Positions 47,553 to 58,425 of a stretch of 64,000 nt of DNA are shown here, one piece after another. Made by a program: the position numbers and the translations under genes. The notes beneath the pieces are model-generated. The model had not been told where the DNA came from. It saw nothing but the letters and a program-made list of their open reading frames with translations, and did no database searches. This DNA is from Eulemur rufifrons (lineage: Eukaryota; Chordata; Mammalia; Primates; Lemuridae), in the NCBI RefSeq assembly GCF_041146395.1, contig NC_090999.1:71987001-72051000 (forward strand), given 5' to 3'. The number at the start of each line of letters is the position of its first letter. Position 1 is the stretch's first letter.

Positions 47553-47777
47553 CTGTGGTCTGTTAGTGCTGGGTGTCCCCGGGTAATGACCTCGGCCATC
47601 ACCTGAGGAATAAGGAGGGAAAGGGGATCCACTGGGGTCTACTAGAGCTGGGTGTCCCCAGGTAATGACCCAGGTCATCCAGCCGAAGAACAAAGAAGGG
47701 AAAGGGGAGAAGCTATACCTGCTGGGGACTATTAGAACTGTACATCTCCAGATAACAACAGGGACCGTCAGCCAAAG
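47553..47777 (-). repeat. Tandem repeats in ERV leader
   Basis: Three diverged units lie side by side between LTR and gag: 47553-47631, 47632-47721 and 47722-47777 (the last shorter). Each begins 'ctgtggtct', 'ctggggtct' or 'ctggggact', and the first two share 'gctgggtgtcccc' and 'ggtaatgacc'. They occupy the place where the primer-binding site and packaging leader would be. No clear tRNA primer match was found. Confidence 0.75.
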
Positions 47778-48362
47778 TGTCAGGTTTCAGTCAGAAAATG
47801 TCAGTTGGCATGCTCATGGCTGAAGAATGGCCAGACATGCCAAAGTAAGGCAAGCACAATAATGAGGTTTATTGAGGAGAGAAAGATAGGATAATAGGAC
47901 AAAAGCAACATACAGGTTTACAGAGCATGGTATATATGCCACAGATGACGACTGGGCCCATTGTCTCAGCAAAGGGAGAGCCAAAGGCAGGGCAAAGAGA
48001 GACATTGGTTATGGTCTGTGTCTTATTTTATAGTGCCTGGGTAGGGAACTCCCTTGTGGTTCAGAGGTCATCATGGAATCACTTTGACCGGACAGTTGGG
48101 AGTCACATGACCCGAGCCTTAACTATGCATGTGGTTCTACGTCACTTTCCTGACTCTATGGTACCTAAGCTGCTTGGCCTGTGGGCTAGAGAGTCCTCTG
48201 CATTCTTTTGCAGCTGGCGCACCAAGTTCTGATTGGCGGATTCATAGGGTATTCCCTCCTCCCCCATACATGCAGAATTAAGGTTGGGCAGGACCCAGAT
48301 GGGGGCAACAGCACCCACTTTTGTCCCTAGCAGACCCAGAATTCCTCACTAGCTACCTAACA
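47778..48362 (-). mobile_element. ERV LTR (copy B), 5' LTR of the gag-pol provirus
   Basis: On the minus strand it begins TGTTAGGTAGC and ends CCTGACA, giving TG...CA termini and about 585 bp. The polyadenylation hexamer AATAAA is complemented at about 47868-47873 ('tttatt'). A TATA-like 'actataaaataag' on the minus strand is complemented around 48023-48035. It is shared in part with LTR A: 'ctgaagaatg.ccagac', 'gacagttggga' and 'gcttggcctgtgggctag'. No exact flanking duplication was found. Confidence 0.82.
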
Positions 48363-48972
48363 AAAGTACCAGTCTGGATATATCTTTCTTGATTTGTAGG
48401 AAGAGGGGCTGTGTACAACCCCTCAAACCTAAGCGCCTTTCTCTCTCTCTTTTATTTTTTAAGCAGTGGTACAACCATATCTGTTGGTATAACGACCTGG
48501 TCATTTGTAAAAGTACTAGCACCAGCAACTGGGTGGCCAGCCATGATAAGGAAGGCACTTCCAGGGATGGAGTGAAAGAAACAGCTTGAAGGTAAAGGAG
48601 AAAGGCCTGATAAAACCCAGGGGAGGAAACATTGTTTAGCCTTAACACGGGAAGGGGCCATAAGCACCACCTAAGATTGCAAAGAAATTATACTGTCAAA
48701 ACCAATGTGAAGCCCGGCAGCACAAAAGTTACAGTGCACAGCCCTCTTTCCTAAAGTGAAACAAAATTTTAGACTTCTGTCCTACCATGAGGGACACGTC
48801 CACCAAACTCCTTATCACACACCGGGTTTAGCCAAGAACTCAACCGTGCAGTCTGAGAAATGGTGAGGTGGGAAAAGCGAAAGGAAGCACCGATACCCCC
48901 TCAAGCTCTGGCGGGAAGACCCAAAGCAAGAGTATTTTCATGGAAAAAGGCAAGATGGCTTACCTAGACAGT
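48363..48972 (-). other. Interval between two ERV LTRs, retroviral-like or unassigned
   Basis: About 610 bp separates LTR A from LTR B. On the minus strand a 72-codon frame (48452-48670) and a 99-codon frame (48349-48648) overlap, and neither has a motif I can name. There is no polypurine tract directly before LTR B. A 'gaacaacaactgtctaggta' stretch immediately follows LTR A in its own sense, with a GGTAAG splice-donor-like sequence. It may be a deleted internal region of a first provirus, or unrelated DNA between two insertions. I cannot decide. Confidence 0.45.
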
Positions 48973-49479
48973 TGTTGTTCTCGGTTCTTGGTGTCCTCTT
49001 AGCTGAAGAATGACCAGACACACCAAAATAAGGCAAGGCCGAGGTGGAGGTGAAGTTTATTGAGTAGATATGTTCACCACAGACAACAAACGGACCCCCT
49101 ATAGCAGGAAGGCCCTGATTATGGTCTGGGGTCCTGTTTTATATTGCCTAGGCTGGGACCTCCTTGTGGTTCAAACGTCACCATGGACCCACTTTGATGG
49201 ACAGTTGGGAGTTATATAACCTGAGTCTAACTGTGCATGCGGATTTCCCATGAGCTTCTCTGAAAGCTGATTTTGTGGGGGGTGAACTGCAATGTAGATT
49301 TAAGGTAATGACATGATAATTAGCCTTAGGGTGTTCTAGATCACCTTTTAGACCCTGTTGTGCCTGTGCTGCTTGGCCTGTGGGCTAGGGAATTTCTCTC
49401 CTCCCCGAGATGTGGCAATTGTTCAGAGCACCTGCCTTTGTCCCCAGGAGGGTTGGAGTCCCTCACTGTCTATCTAATA
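48973..49479 (-). mobile_element. Second ERV LTR (copy A), related to copy B
   Basis: About 507 bp in the same orientation as copy B. Shared blocks, in the same order, are 'gctgaagaatgaccagacac', 'agtttattgag' (complement of the AATAAA signal), 'gatggacagttgggagtta', 'ctgcttggcctgtgggctag' and 'cctcactgtctatctaata'. The outer terminus is changed from TG/CA to TA. It differs enough from copy B, including an extra central part at about 49250-49345, to be a different subfamily or an independent insertion. Confidence 0.78.
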
Positions 49480-49499
49480 GAAAGAAGCGGTCATACACC

Positions 49500-50050
49500 C
49501 ACAGTTGGGAAGCAGGCTGATACAACTACTTAGCTGCCAACACCTGCTATCTTTAATGACCACAGAAGGATGACTCAGAATGTGAATCCCAGACCCGAGA
49601 GTATGGCAGTGAGAGCCATGAAGGATTTTTCCCAAGCCTTGAAACCACATCAAAGAACTCTGGCTGAATTTTGCCCTACTGGATTTCAAAATTGCTTTGG
49701 CCCAGGAACTCCTTTTTACCTTGCATTTTCCTCCTGTTTGAAATGGAACATCTATAACTTTTATCCCATGATAATTCCACCATTGTGAGTGCACATAACT
49801 TTATTTTTAATTTCACAGGTCCACAGATGGAACAGAATTGTGACCAGAATAGATTACAACCAGGGCCCTGATCAGCCCTAATTTAAATTGTTTAGATGAT
49901 GAGATTTAGATTTGGATGATGAAATGTTAGACTTGAGCTGACACTATAATGGAATGAGATTCATGGAAGGCTTAGGAAACGGTAAATGTATTTTGGTTTT
50001 GGGAGGGACATAAATCTTTTTGAAACCAGAGGACAGATTTGTGTTAGGCA
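49500..50050 (+). mobile_element. ERVL-MaLR internal region fragment
   Basis: 'gaaaccacatcaaagaactc', 'tgaattttgccctactggat', 'tttgaaatggaacatctata' and 'ttaatttcacaggtccacag', then 'tgatgagatttagatttgg' and 'gacttgagctgacactataa', follow the order of the 3' part of a MaLR (MLT1/MST-type) internal sequence. No LTR of this family follows directly. Confidence 0.65.
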
Positions 50051-53000
50051 TAATTTTAGGTAGAAGGTTTCTGGCTCCTGGTATTGACATACCTTATCCT
50101 AGTTATGCAATTAAACATTAATCTAGCTACTGTTGTGAAGGAATTTTTTTAGACTTAATAAGTTCACAAATCAGTTTTCTTGTAAACTGCATGGCAAAAC
50201 ATTTTTTAAGTAGATTATTTGTTGGATTAAAGTTATTTTGAATAATGAAGTCAAATAATTGATATAAATTGGCCACTGTTTACTAACTTAAGTATTTGCT
50301 TTCTTTCATGTAGCCCCAGAGAGTCATTTCTAGAAAATCCCTCAATTTGTTAAATGATATAATAATCATTGTCTCTGATCATTCTTTTATCTGAATAGTC
50401 TGCTATATCTTCCATTCCTTTCTAGGTCACCATTATTAATCCCAAATGCCTTGGCCTTGTTTTTCTATTTTTTTTTTTTTCTATTTTCTGTTCCCTTTTC
50501 TTTTGTGCAATTGTCCTTGGAATTTACTTTGAGTCCGTGGTTATTTTAATTTAGCAATCTCTAGTTTTTTAAAATAATAGTATACTTCCTTAGATTCTAT
50601 TTAAAGCAATTTCATTGTTTATTATTTATGTATTTATTATTTACTATTTGTTGATTTGTTCATTAAGTTAGATAATAATGACACTTTGTTTTAGGCATTC
50701 TTTGGTGCCTCAGAAATGCTGGGCATTCATTAGAGCAGATATGTACACTTTATTTCTCCTATATTTGCAGTAGTCAGTGCTAGAAAAAGGGCTCTCATGC
50801 AATAAACATTTGACCTTTCTAGGTATCACAGAGATACAGTCCAGGCCTATCTCATATATAAACCTAGTGCCAGCCAAAGAGTAAGAGCTAATTGTTCTGA
50901 ATGGTACTATAAAGTCTGTCACATGAATTGGTGACCAGATTTTTTCTGCTGAAAGATCCATCAGTAGGTTGGACTATCAATTTAAATTTGACTGAATTCA
51001 AACCAGATGACCTTTATAAAAGCCTCATGGGCACTGTTGGGGAGGGAAACGAGAGAGTAATGGAGAACTCCAACCGCCACATTATATACAATAGTGATTT
51101 CAACTACTTTATTCTAAGTACCACATTTCAGATTGCTGTAGACTCCCTAGAATATGTGGCTGGAAACATCACTTTACCAGAGATATGGTCCTCAAAATTA
51201 CAAGGTGAAATTTATTTTCCAAATGAAACCCACTTGAAGAGGGTTATTATTTCAAGCTAAACATCACTCATTCCTTTGCTTTGAATTTTCTCTGTGAAGT
51301 TGAAGTTATTTAAATCTCGCTATAATGTTGTTGATAACTCCAGGCTTGATTCTATTTCATTGTGTGATCCTTTCACGGAAAGTATTTGATTTTCTCTGGA
51401 ACATCAGTGGGGTACTGGTAGTTTCCAAAGTTCAGAAAAAAATCAAAGTTGATAGCAAGAATGAGAAATAAAGCTTGTAATATAAGGTAATTTATTAAAT
51501 ATTTTTTCTTAAGTTCTTCAGCTAATATAGAACTAATAACTGTTGATTTTCTAAACTTATTCATAATCAATGAGCATGTTCTAAATTTTATGGGTTTTGC
51601 CTCCATAATTAGTATTCTTTGGGCAAACCATTAGTTTATTATGAATTGTCCTTTTGGTATATATAATGTATACATGTGTACACATATATGCATATGCATT
51701 CTATTTGTCATGCAGACTCTCTGAAGCAGTCCTAAAAATGTAAGCAGATGCCCTAGGGGAAGGAAGTGAGATTTCTTTCAATTTCAAACTACATTAATTC
51801 TGAATGAAATCAAACCTATTCTCATATTTATTATGGCAACCTGGTCTGAGTGAAAAGTTGCAGATTTTTAATAAGGGCATTTCCATTGGTTTCCTTCCAT
51901 TTCCACAAACTCATAAATCAATTCCTGTCTGTCAGCCATTATGAATTTATCACTTCTTATGAGTAAGCATGACAGCCAAATACTATTTAAGTTTATGAAA
52001 GTATATCTCTGTTAGTGAGCTAAACAGAGTTGGCCTCAATGATGTCCTCTTTGGTTTTTAGAGTTTATTTATTTCTAGCTCATTTAAACTATCTGAAGCA
52101 ATAGGAAAGATTTTACTCAAGTAGAGCAGCAACAAAGGCAAAATCAAGAGCATGTGTTTCTTTGAACAGTCTAGCAAAAAGTAAAATTAAGTTAAAAATC
52201 CAGTTAAAGAAATTGGGAAAAGCAAAATACTTCATCCAAAGTTTATTTTTTAAAGAAGAAAAAAAAAGCTATGCATGTAAATTATATTGTAGAAACAAAT
52301 AACTATTAGTATCTTTGAAATTTACTCTTTAAATCCTTAACGCTTTTGCATACACATGGTAAACATTAATTTCTGGGTAATAAAAATGTGATTTAATACC
52401 ACATTTGCAGCTTTATGCATATTCCAAAAGTCTCAGCAGACTAATTAGAAGTATCACATTTTATGGAATGAGCATTCCTCCTTATTTTCTTGGTCTCTAA
52501 CTACTGTGTAAAATTTAAATAAATGAGGCAGAGAGAAAGGTGGAAAAAAGTTAAATAGAACAGTAGTCACTCTAATAAGGTGAGTGTTTTGGGTCTATAA
52601 TTTTTGCACCAACAAAAGTTCTTTAGAGGAGTCATAGTAAGAAATCAGACAAGTAAAATATTTGAACATTACAGAATTTATGACACTATGCAAGGCAGTT
52701 ACTCCTCAGGCCAGCTGAGTAGATGTTAAGAAACAGTCAATAGTACTAATTTGTGTCTATTATTTCTACTGCCAGTCATGTAGCGCTGTAATTGAAATGC
52801 TCAGTAACAATTTTCTACCTAAATTCTAATGATGCCCTTTATAATTCTCTTTTTAATGCAGTTCCTGAACTTTAGAAAGGTTGTTCACTGCCAAATGTCA
52901 GTTCATTGTGAAGTGCAGCATTGGAAAACCTCTTGCTTTAAAAAAAAGATTTAATATTGTTCATTATGCCTATTGGAAATTGTGTTGTCCAATCATGTGC

Positions 53001-53809
53001 TTTATTGTTGATCAGTTCTCTTTTATAAAAAAAAAGTAGGGAAAATATCACTTAAAATTAGCAATTACTTTTCTTATTTAATAAACATGCCGTATGTGGG
53101 ATATCTGAAAGGATATTTTAAAAGGAATATGCTCAGTTAATTTATTAAATAGCACAAGACTGTCATAAACAATAACTTATAATCAATTAGAAAACTCTAG
53201 TGAAGAATTATCATAGCATTACCATTAAAATTATCAAGTAATAGTCACCATCCCTTTCCACCTAATTCATATCTTCTGAGAAAGAATTTTCTCCTTTTTT
53301 TCTATATTTTAGAGTCAAAGACTCCCTCTACCCACCCTGTTTTTCTAATCTATTGTGCAAAACCATGTGAACTCAGAGTGTCTGAGATATGCAAGTTAAT
53401 AATTTAATTTTAATTTTTAATAAAATGAATGAAAAAAACCCAGCATTTCTGAGAATAAGTAAATTATTTTTATTAACTTTGTTATTTAAAAATTTGATGG
53501 AAAATGGACACTGGTAATCTAGATCTTGAACTGAGCAAATGTACTTTATATTTAGTGGGAGTGACTGAATAATGTGTATATTTTGTACATCTGGATATTG
53601 ATTAAGATTTAGATCTATAAAATTAAAAGCCAACTAAAGTTTTATTTATCATGTTAGGAAGAAGGTTTAATATAATTTATTCTGTTTATACCTATTAAAC
53701 TGATGTGTCCATTTGCAAACATATTGAACAAAGGTAACTGTTTCTTCTTGAAATTTGCAGCTTTGGGACATTAAGAATTTTAGATTTGCTTTTCTTGTGG
53801 AGCTCTGTC
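50051..53809. other. Unassigned noncoding DNA
   Basis: No gene or secure repeat. A T-rich run lies at 50469-50481. The frame at 50928-51260 (110 codons, plus) is the longest nonrepeat frame in the right half. It has three N-x-S/T sites and no domain I can identify, and is probably chance. Confidence 0.4.
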
Positions 53810-54510
53810 AGAAGTCATTTAATAGCAAATTATTCTGATTAGGACTAGATGGTTTCTCAGGACTGCCATAAAATAAATCTAAATGTCTCAGCTGTGTTTC
53901 TGGTCCAGCAACACCCTCATTAAAGAAACGCCACACAATTGCTATGTTGGCAGCTTTGATTTTAAATACCAGTCTAGGCTGCATGTAAAAGAGAATAAAT
54001 TGCCTTCTTATTCCTCTAAAAGTCCATAGTGCTTGTAATTTAGGATTGAGAGGCACTCTGAGAACAATGTCCAGAAGCATAAACTACTTCTCCCGTAAGA
54101 GTATGATACCTGTGAAACAGATGTCATTAACTACAACTCTCAATTTTTCATGTTTGACGGGCAGAGCCAAATATTTTAGGAATTATGTAACCACTCTTAA
54201 TAAGTAGTAAGTGAAAATACTCCCAAGTTAAATTTCATTTCCCGGTTTCAGAGGACTTCATTATCCTTAGTAAACCCAATAATTGTAATATGAGAGGAAA
54301 AGAAAAAAACCTGACTTTGAAAACTCAAGACACTAAAAAAATTAAGATTTCCATGGGGCTTCGGTCATGTCATAGATCAACTACAGTGCTTTTCTGTGTT
54401 CCTGAATACAGACGCTATAGCCTATGTTTTCAACAGAGACCATCCCTTAATGGTTTGAAAATGGGAGAAACTGGCCCTGTCAGAATGCCGAGTGCTTATA
54501 GGTAAATGTT
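53810..54510. other. Repeat-poor CpG-retaining block, candidate conserved noncoding DNA
   Basis: No transposon signature is seen, and CpGs are kept at sites such as 'aaacgccacac', 'ctcccgtaag', 'tgacgggc', 'ttcggtcatg', 'agacgctat' and 'tgccgagtg'. Overlapping frames on both strands lack domains. It is listed because retention of CpG in an AT-rich, repeat-poor segment hints at constraint. Confidence 0.28.
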
Positions 54511-54964
54511 CAGAATCCAATTTATTCTTATTTTTTAAGTGTGGCTTTTGGGACACTTGTTTGCCACTTATTATATTTCCTACTATTATCTGGGCTGAAC
54601 TGCTTTGAAAATGTGGAAAATTATATAAGTCTCAGTGCTAAGGGAAAATACTAGATGTAAATGATATGATATAGTTTGCCACAAAATTCCATTATGGAAA
54701 ATGGACAAATTTGAATTCATTTTAATGACCTATTCACATACCATGGATTCACTTGATAAAAGGCAAAAACTGAACATAGGTCCTTTGCATAACAATAAGA
54801 TGATTTTATAAGTTACTTAAAGTTTATGTAAAGTTTTTTTGTTAGTCAATTGACCTCTCTGACTTTTCCTCCTTATCATAATGACAGAATCACTGGACTG
54901 AGATCTTTGAAAATACATACTTTCAGCATTTTGATTCTTTGTTCAGACAAAGGACAAAATGTTC

Positions 54965-55085
54965 AATTCAGTTCAGCATATATTTAATTAGCACTTACTC
55001 TGTTGTAGTCACTGTATTGGATACTGAGTTGCACAATGAATAAAACAGAGACTCTAAACCAGACTTTCTTATAGTCTAGAATAAT
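54965..55085 (-). repeat. L2 LINE 3' end fragment
   Basis: 'cagcatatatttaattagca', 'cttactctgttgtagtcact' and 'gcacaatgaataaaacagag' are the reverse complement of an L2 terminus. Confidence 0.7.
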
Positions 55086-55429
55086 TTATACATTTGTCTA
55101 GAGAAGCCTGCATGCTCAACTCTTCTGGACTTTATAACTAAGAACAATAACAACAAAAGTCAAAACAAACTAAGCAAAACAAAAAATTTCAAAAGTTATA
55201 TCAAACATAAAATCATTAAGAGTTTCAACAAGAATATTTCCTTTTCTTTTTTCCATTCTCCTTTCACCATAATTCTCAGTACATAAATAAAATTAGTTAA
55301 AATTTTTCCAGTTGAGAAGCAGAAGCAATTAATATTAGGTAATTCATCTGGCCTTTCCAGAAGCCTTTAGCAGGTGTGGAAGAAGAAACACAGGTCTCTG
55401 GCTTTTTATTGAACAGAAAAATTGAATTA
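55086..55429. other. Unassigned noncoding DNA
   Basis: AT-rich, no feature recognised. Confidence 0.4.
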
Positions 55430-55635
55430 GAAGACTATGCACTGAATCTGACTCCAAAGCCTCTTATTTCTATAATTTGGTATAGCTGTTTGACTTTGGA
55501 ATAGTCACTTAAATTTGTAATACCTTAACCAATTCACCTGTGAAATGGCCTATGATATCTTTCCTTCCCAAATTACAAGGTCGAAGTAATGATTAAATGA
55601 AGTAATATACATAAGAAAAAACAATTAAATATTTT
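55430..55635 (+). repeat. MIR SINE
   Basis: 'gactccaaagcctcttattt', 'tgtttgactttggaatagtc', 'caattcacctgtgaaatggc' and 'taatgattaaatgaagtaat' are the MIR blocks in order on the plus strand. Confidence 0.75.
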
Positions 55636-55949
55636 TAGATTTATAATTAATACATTTTAATGCAAAAAGCCAGCAAGTATTAAATATTTCTCATATTAAG
55701 AAAAGCCAAACATTCTTAATGGTCAAAAAGTGGGCACCAAATGAAGTTATTAACTAATAGATTTAGTTGTTAAAGTGATATTTTCACTTATCCATGTTCA
55801 AAAATCAATGTTCTGGTTTGGAAAAATGTTTTAATAATAATAAAAGGCTTATAATCCCAGTTAATCCCTCTTATGAGATGTGCTATGTGAACCCTCTGAA
55901 TAACACATTGAAGATTTTTTTTTAAATTTATCAAAAGCTGATATTTTGA

Positions 55950-56560
55950 AGATCTCTCTTTATGAACATTAGTCATTCTCCAATCTGATTGACAAAGAAA
56001 CGCATCCAGTGATAGAAGTAAACCCTGCAAATGGAACGGTCTTTCAAAGACATTTCAGTGCCAAAGTATTACTGGTACTGTCACAGAACATGAAAGTTGA
56101 AGGGGAGCCAGAGCATTACGTTCTAAAGCTGGAGAGCATATTTTAATCATTGGATTTAATTCAATTGTCACTGTAGCTATTATATGAAAAAGAGTTATAC
56201 TACCTAAGTAATAAATATATAAATGAGAGTTGCTTGACAGATCAATGGAAAAGAACATTTGCTAAAAACTTAATTCTTATGGTTTTAAAGGTAACACACT
56301 TTTTAAGGTCTGAGCTAATACATATTTTCTATATTATCTCAAATGATTATCCCTGTAGACACTTTGGTTTGTTGTTAAAATTGAATATGGTTAATTTAGA
56401 ATGACTTTTATCTTTCTCTTTAGATAGAGAACGTTGTTCATTTATCTTGAAGGTTAGCAGACAGCTTTTAGACGTTTTGATTGTTTTGAAGGAAGCAATG
56501 GGAAGCCATTGCATTTGCCTATGTGTCCCCACAGAAAGACTTCACAAGTCAAAGTCAAAC
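55950..56560. other. Repeat-poor block with retained CpGs, candidate conserved noncoding DNA
   Basis: It has no repeat signature. CpGs occur at 'aaacgcatcc', 'gaacggtctt', 'ttacgttct', 'gaacgttgtt' and 'agacgttttg'. There is no coding potential that I can support. Evidence for constraint is indirect. Confidence 0.25.
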
Positions 56561-57324
56561 TCATACTAAGAAAATTTGCAGATTAAATGAATGAATGAAT
56601 GAAATTTTACAGATTAAAAAAATTATGAGGGTATGGATTGAAGGGTCAACTGATATTTGACGTATAAATCTTGTTTGAAAAATACTAAAGGAGTGAGTTC
56701 ATGTGAAAACATCTACCTTGAGCTTTTCTTTAAAGATAAGTCAATGAATGGGTTATTTTAGACAATGAATAAAAAGAAAATGAAAGATCAGAAAAGGTCA
56801 CATTTGTTTTGGGTCTATGAGGTAGTGCTTTTATGAGAAAAGAGAAATTCTGACAAAAACTAAAAATAATATATAAAAATATCTCTGGTTTGACAGAGAA
56901 GCTCTTGCAGGCAAGTTTGCAATGCTGAGAAAGGCAATCCGATGACGTGGAGGAATACTTTTCCAGACAGTTGGTTAGAGGGTGCAGGGGGCAGGTGTGG
57001 TAGAAGTGTCAGCTGAGTATTAATTGCCCACAGGAGTGTATTCCACTTGTTCTCTTTTAAATATAAGCTTTAGGCCAGAAGACATTCAAGGAATATATCG
57101 CTCACCCCCTACATTCAAACCCATTCTGTTGTTAATGAAATTCTACAAAGTGCTGAACGTTTCTAACTATTCCCCAGATGCCCAGAAGTTCTAACCAGGT
57201 TTAATTACTTATCTACTACTTTAAAGAAAATTAAACTTTTAGTGCTAAGAAATGACAACTGTGATAATATTCAATCAAATCCTCTTTTTAATTTTTTTTA
57301 AATATTAGGTTTATTTTATAGACT
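56561..57324. other. Unassigned noncoding DNA
   Basis: A short (ATGA)n run, 'aatgaatgaatgaatgaa', lies near 56587-56604. Nothing else is recognised. Confidence 0.4.
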
Positions 57325-57500
57325 ATAGCACAGTAATTGTGAAATGTGAAGATTTTGGAGTCATAAAGCTAGACTTGGAATCTTTGCTTCAGTACTAAAA
57401 AGGTACTCGATTTTCTGAAGATCACAGAATCGAAGTGTTAGTTTCCTCATTTATAAAGTAGGAAGAATAATGTTAAGTACTTCTTAGAAGAGCATATATT
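57325..57500 (+). repeat. MIR SINE
   Basis: 'tagcacagtaattgtgaaat', 'gattttggagtcataaagct', 'gtttcctcatttataaagta' and 'ggaagaataatgttaagtac' follow the MIR consensus order. Confidence 0.75.
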
Positions 57501-57774
57501 AAATAAGAGATACTTCTGATTTTACCTACTTAATTATTTATTGTACTTTTTTATTTAGTACATGAGTATAAATGTATTGCATCTCTTCTTTCAATCCTGT
57601 TCAGGCACTTGACAGTGAAGTGTTCTATGGCGATGTAAGATGATTTTAAGAGTCACAGTTTCGGGTTCTACTTTTCCCTCAGCTCACCATATGCTTACTT
57701 TTAGATGAAAACAAAAGAAATTGTTTATTATGGTATGCATTGTAAAAATATCTATAATTGATTTGACAACATTT

Positions 57775-58070
57775 TCTAATGCTGCTTAAAAAGTTAACGG
57801 CTGTAGGCAACGGAATTTTGTCTCACGTTTTAATTTTACAGCATCGCAGGATAGCATACGTGCTCGCCCACAGTGTGGCAAACTTGTCAACAGTTCATCA
57901 AAGAGCGGATATGTTCTTCATGGTAAAAGAGAAACAATTAATCTTTGGAATGAAAGGACTATAGTCTCACTGCTTTTTTTGTTTTGTTTTGTTTTTTGTT
58001 TTTTTTTCCAGTGAGCTTTAAGTGTTATTTTACTTTTAGAATAACCCAGCGAAGGCACTTCGGGATTTTG
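57775..58070. other. CpG-dense noncoding patch
   Basis: About nine CpGs occur in under 300 bp ('taacggctg', 'caacggaat', 'tcacgtttt', 'catcgcagg', 'acgtgctcgcc', 'gagcggat', 'cagcgaag', 'ttcgggat') in an otherwise CpG-poor neighbourhood. A 61-codon frame spans 57779-57964. Inside it, 'ttttaattttacag' at about 57828-57841 and 'catggtaaaa' at about 57917 resemble splice acceptor and donor sites around an open stretch of about 80 bp. That is suggestive of an exon but unproven. A T-rich run follows at 57975-58008. Confidence 0.3.
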
Positions 58071-58244
58071 TCTCCATTTTTCAAGTCCCATGGATGAATA
58101 TTGTAAAAGGGCCCAACTTTATAATTTTGTTAAAATCCATAGATGATCTAAAGCTTTTATAATCACTAAATGAAAGCCAAATATTGATCATGAGGTTACA
58201 ATGCCATCAATAACAAAGCGATAGGCTATAGAGAAAAACAAAAC

Positions 58245-58425
58245 CTTAAATACTAGCTACATAACACTCACTGATACATCTTGGGAAAGTGATTGACTTT
58301 CTTTAGGCCTCAGGTTCCTTGTCCATAAAATAGATAATGACAATAGTACCCATTTTGTAAGACTGGCCTGAGAATTAAATGAGGTAAAAGTTGAAAGCGC
58401 TTAGTGTAGTCACTGGCACTGGGGT
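58245..58425 (+). repeat. MIR SINE
   Basis: 'tcttgggaaagtgattgact', 'ttaggcctcaggttccttgt', 'ccataaaatagataatgaca' and 'gagaattaaatgaggtaaaa', with 'gaaagcgcttagtgtagtca', are a well-preserved MIR 3' half. Confidence 0.85.

Larger units (their letters stand above)
44640..48362 (-). mobile_element. Class I (gamma-type) endogenous retrovirus, LTR-gag-pro-pol, truncated
   Basis: The retroviral order on the minus strand is: LTR (48362-47778), leader with tandem repeats (47777-47553), gag (to about 46210), protease, and pol up to about 44640. Past that point neither the rest of pol nor env nor a 3' LTR is seen. Recognisable family features are a gag CA stretch 'ITQGPEENPIAFL', a single degenerate CCHC knuckle and a gamma-type RT block 'LDLKDAFF'. 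Every gene is broken by stops, substitutions or insertion, and a young L1 sits in pol (45307-45514). The copy is old and cannot express a virus. Confidence 0.88.

Noticed and set aside
44640..49479. A potentially active provirus
   Set aside because: Stops, lost catalytic and zinc-binding residues, an L1 insertion in pol, and no env or 3' LTR show it is a defunct remnant.
57779..57964. Reading the 61-codon frame as an RNase H-like fragment ('LAHSVANLS')
   Set aside because: A short resemblance only, no catalytic acidic residues in context, and no surrounding retroelement.
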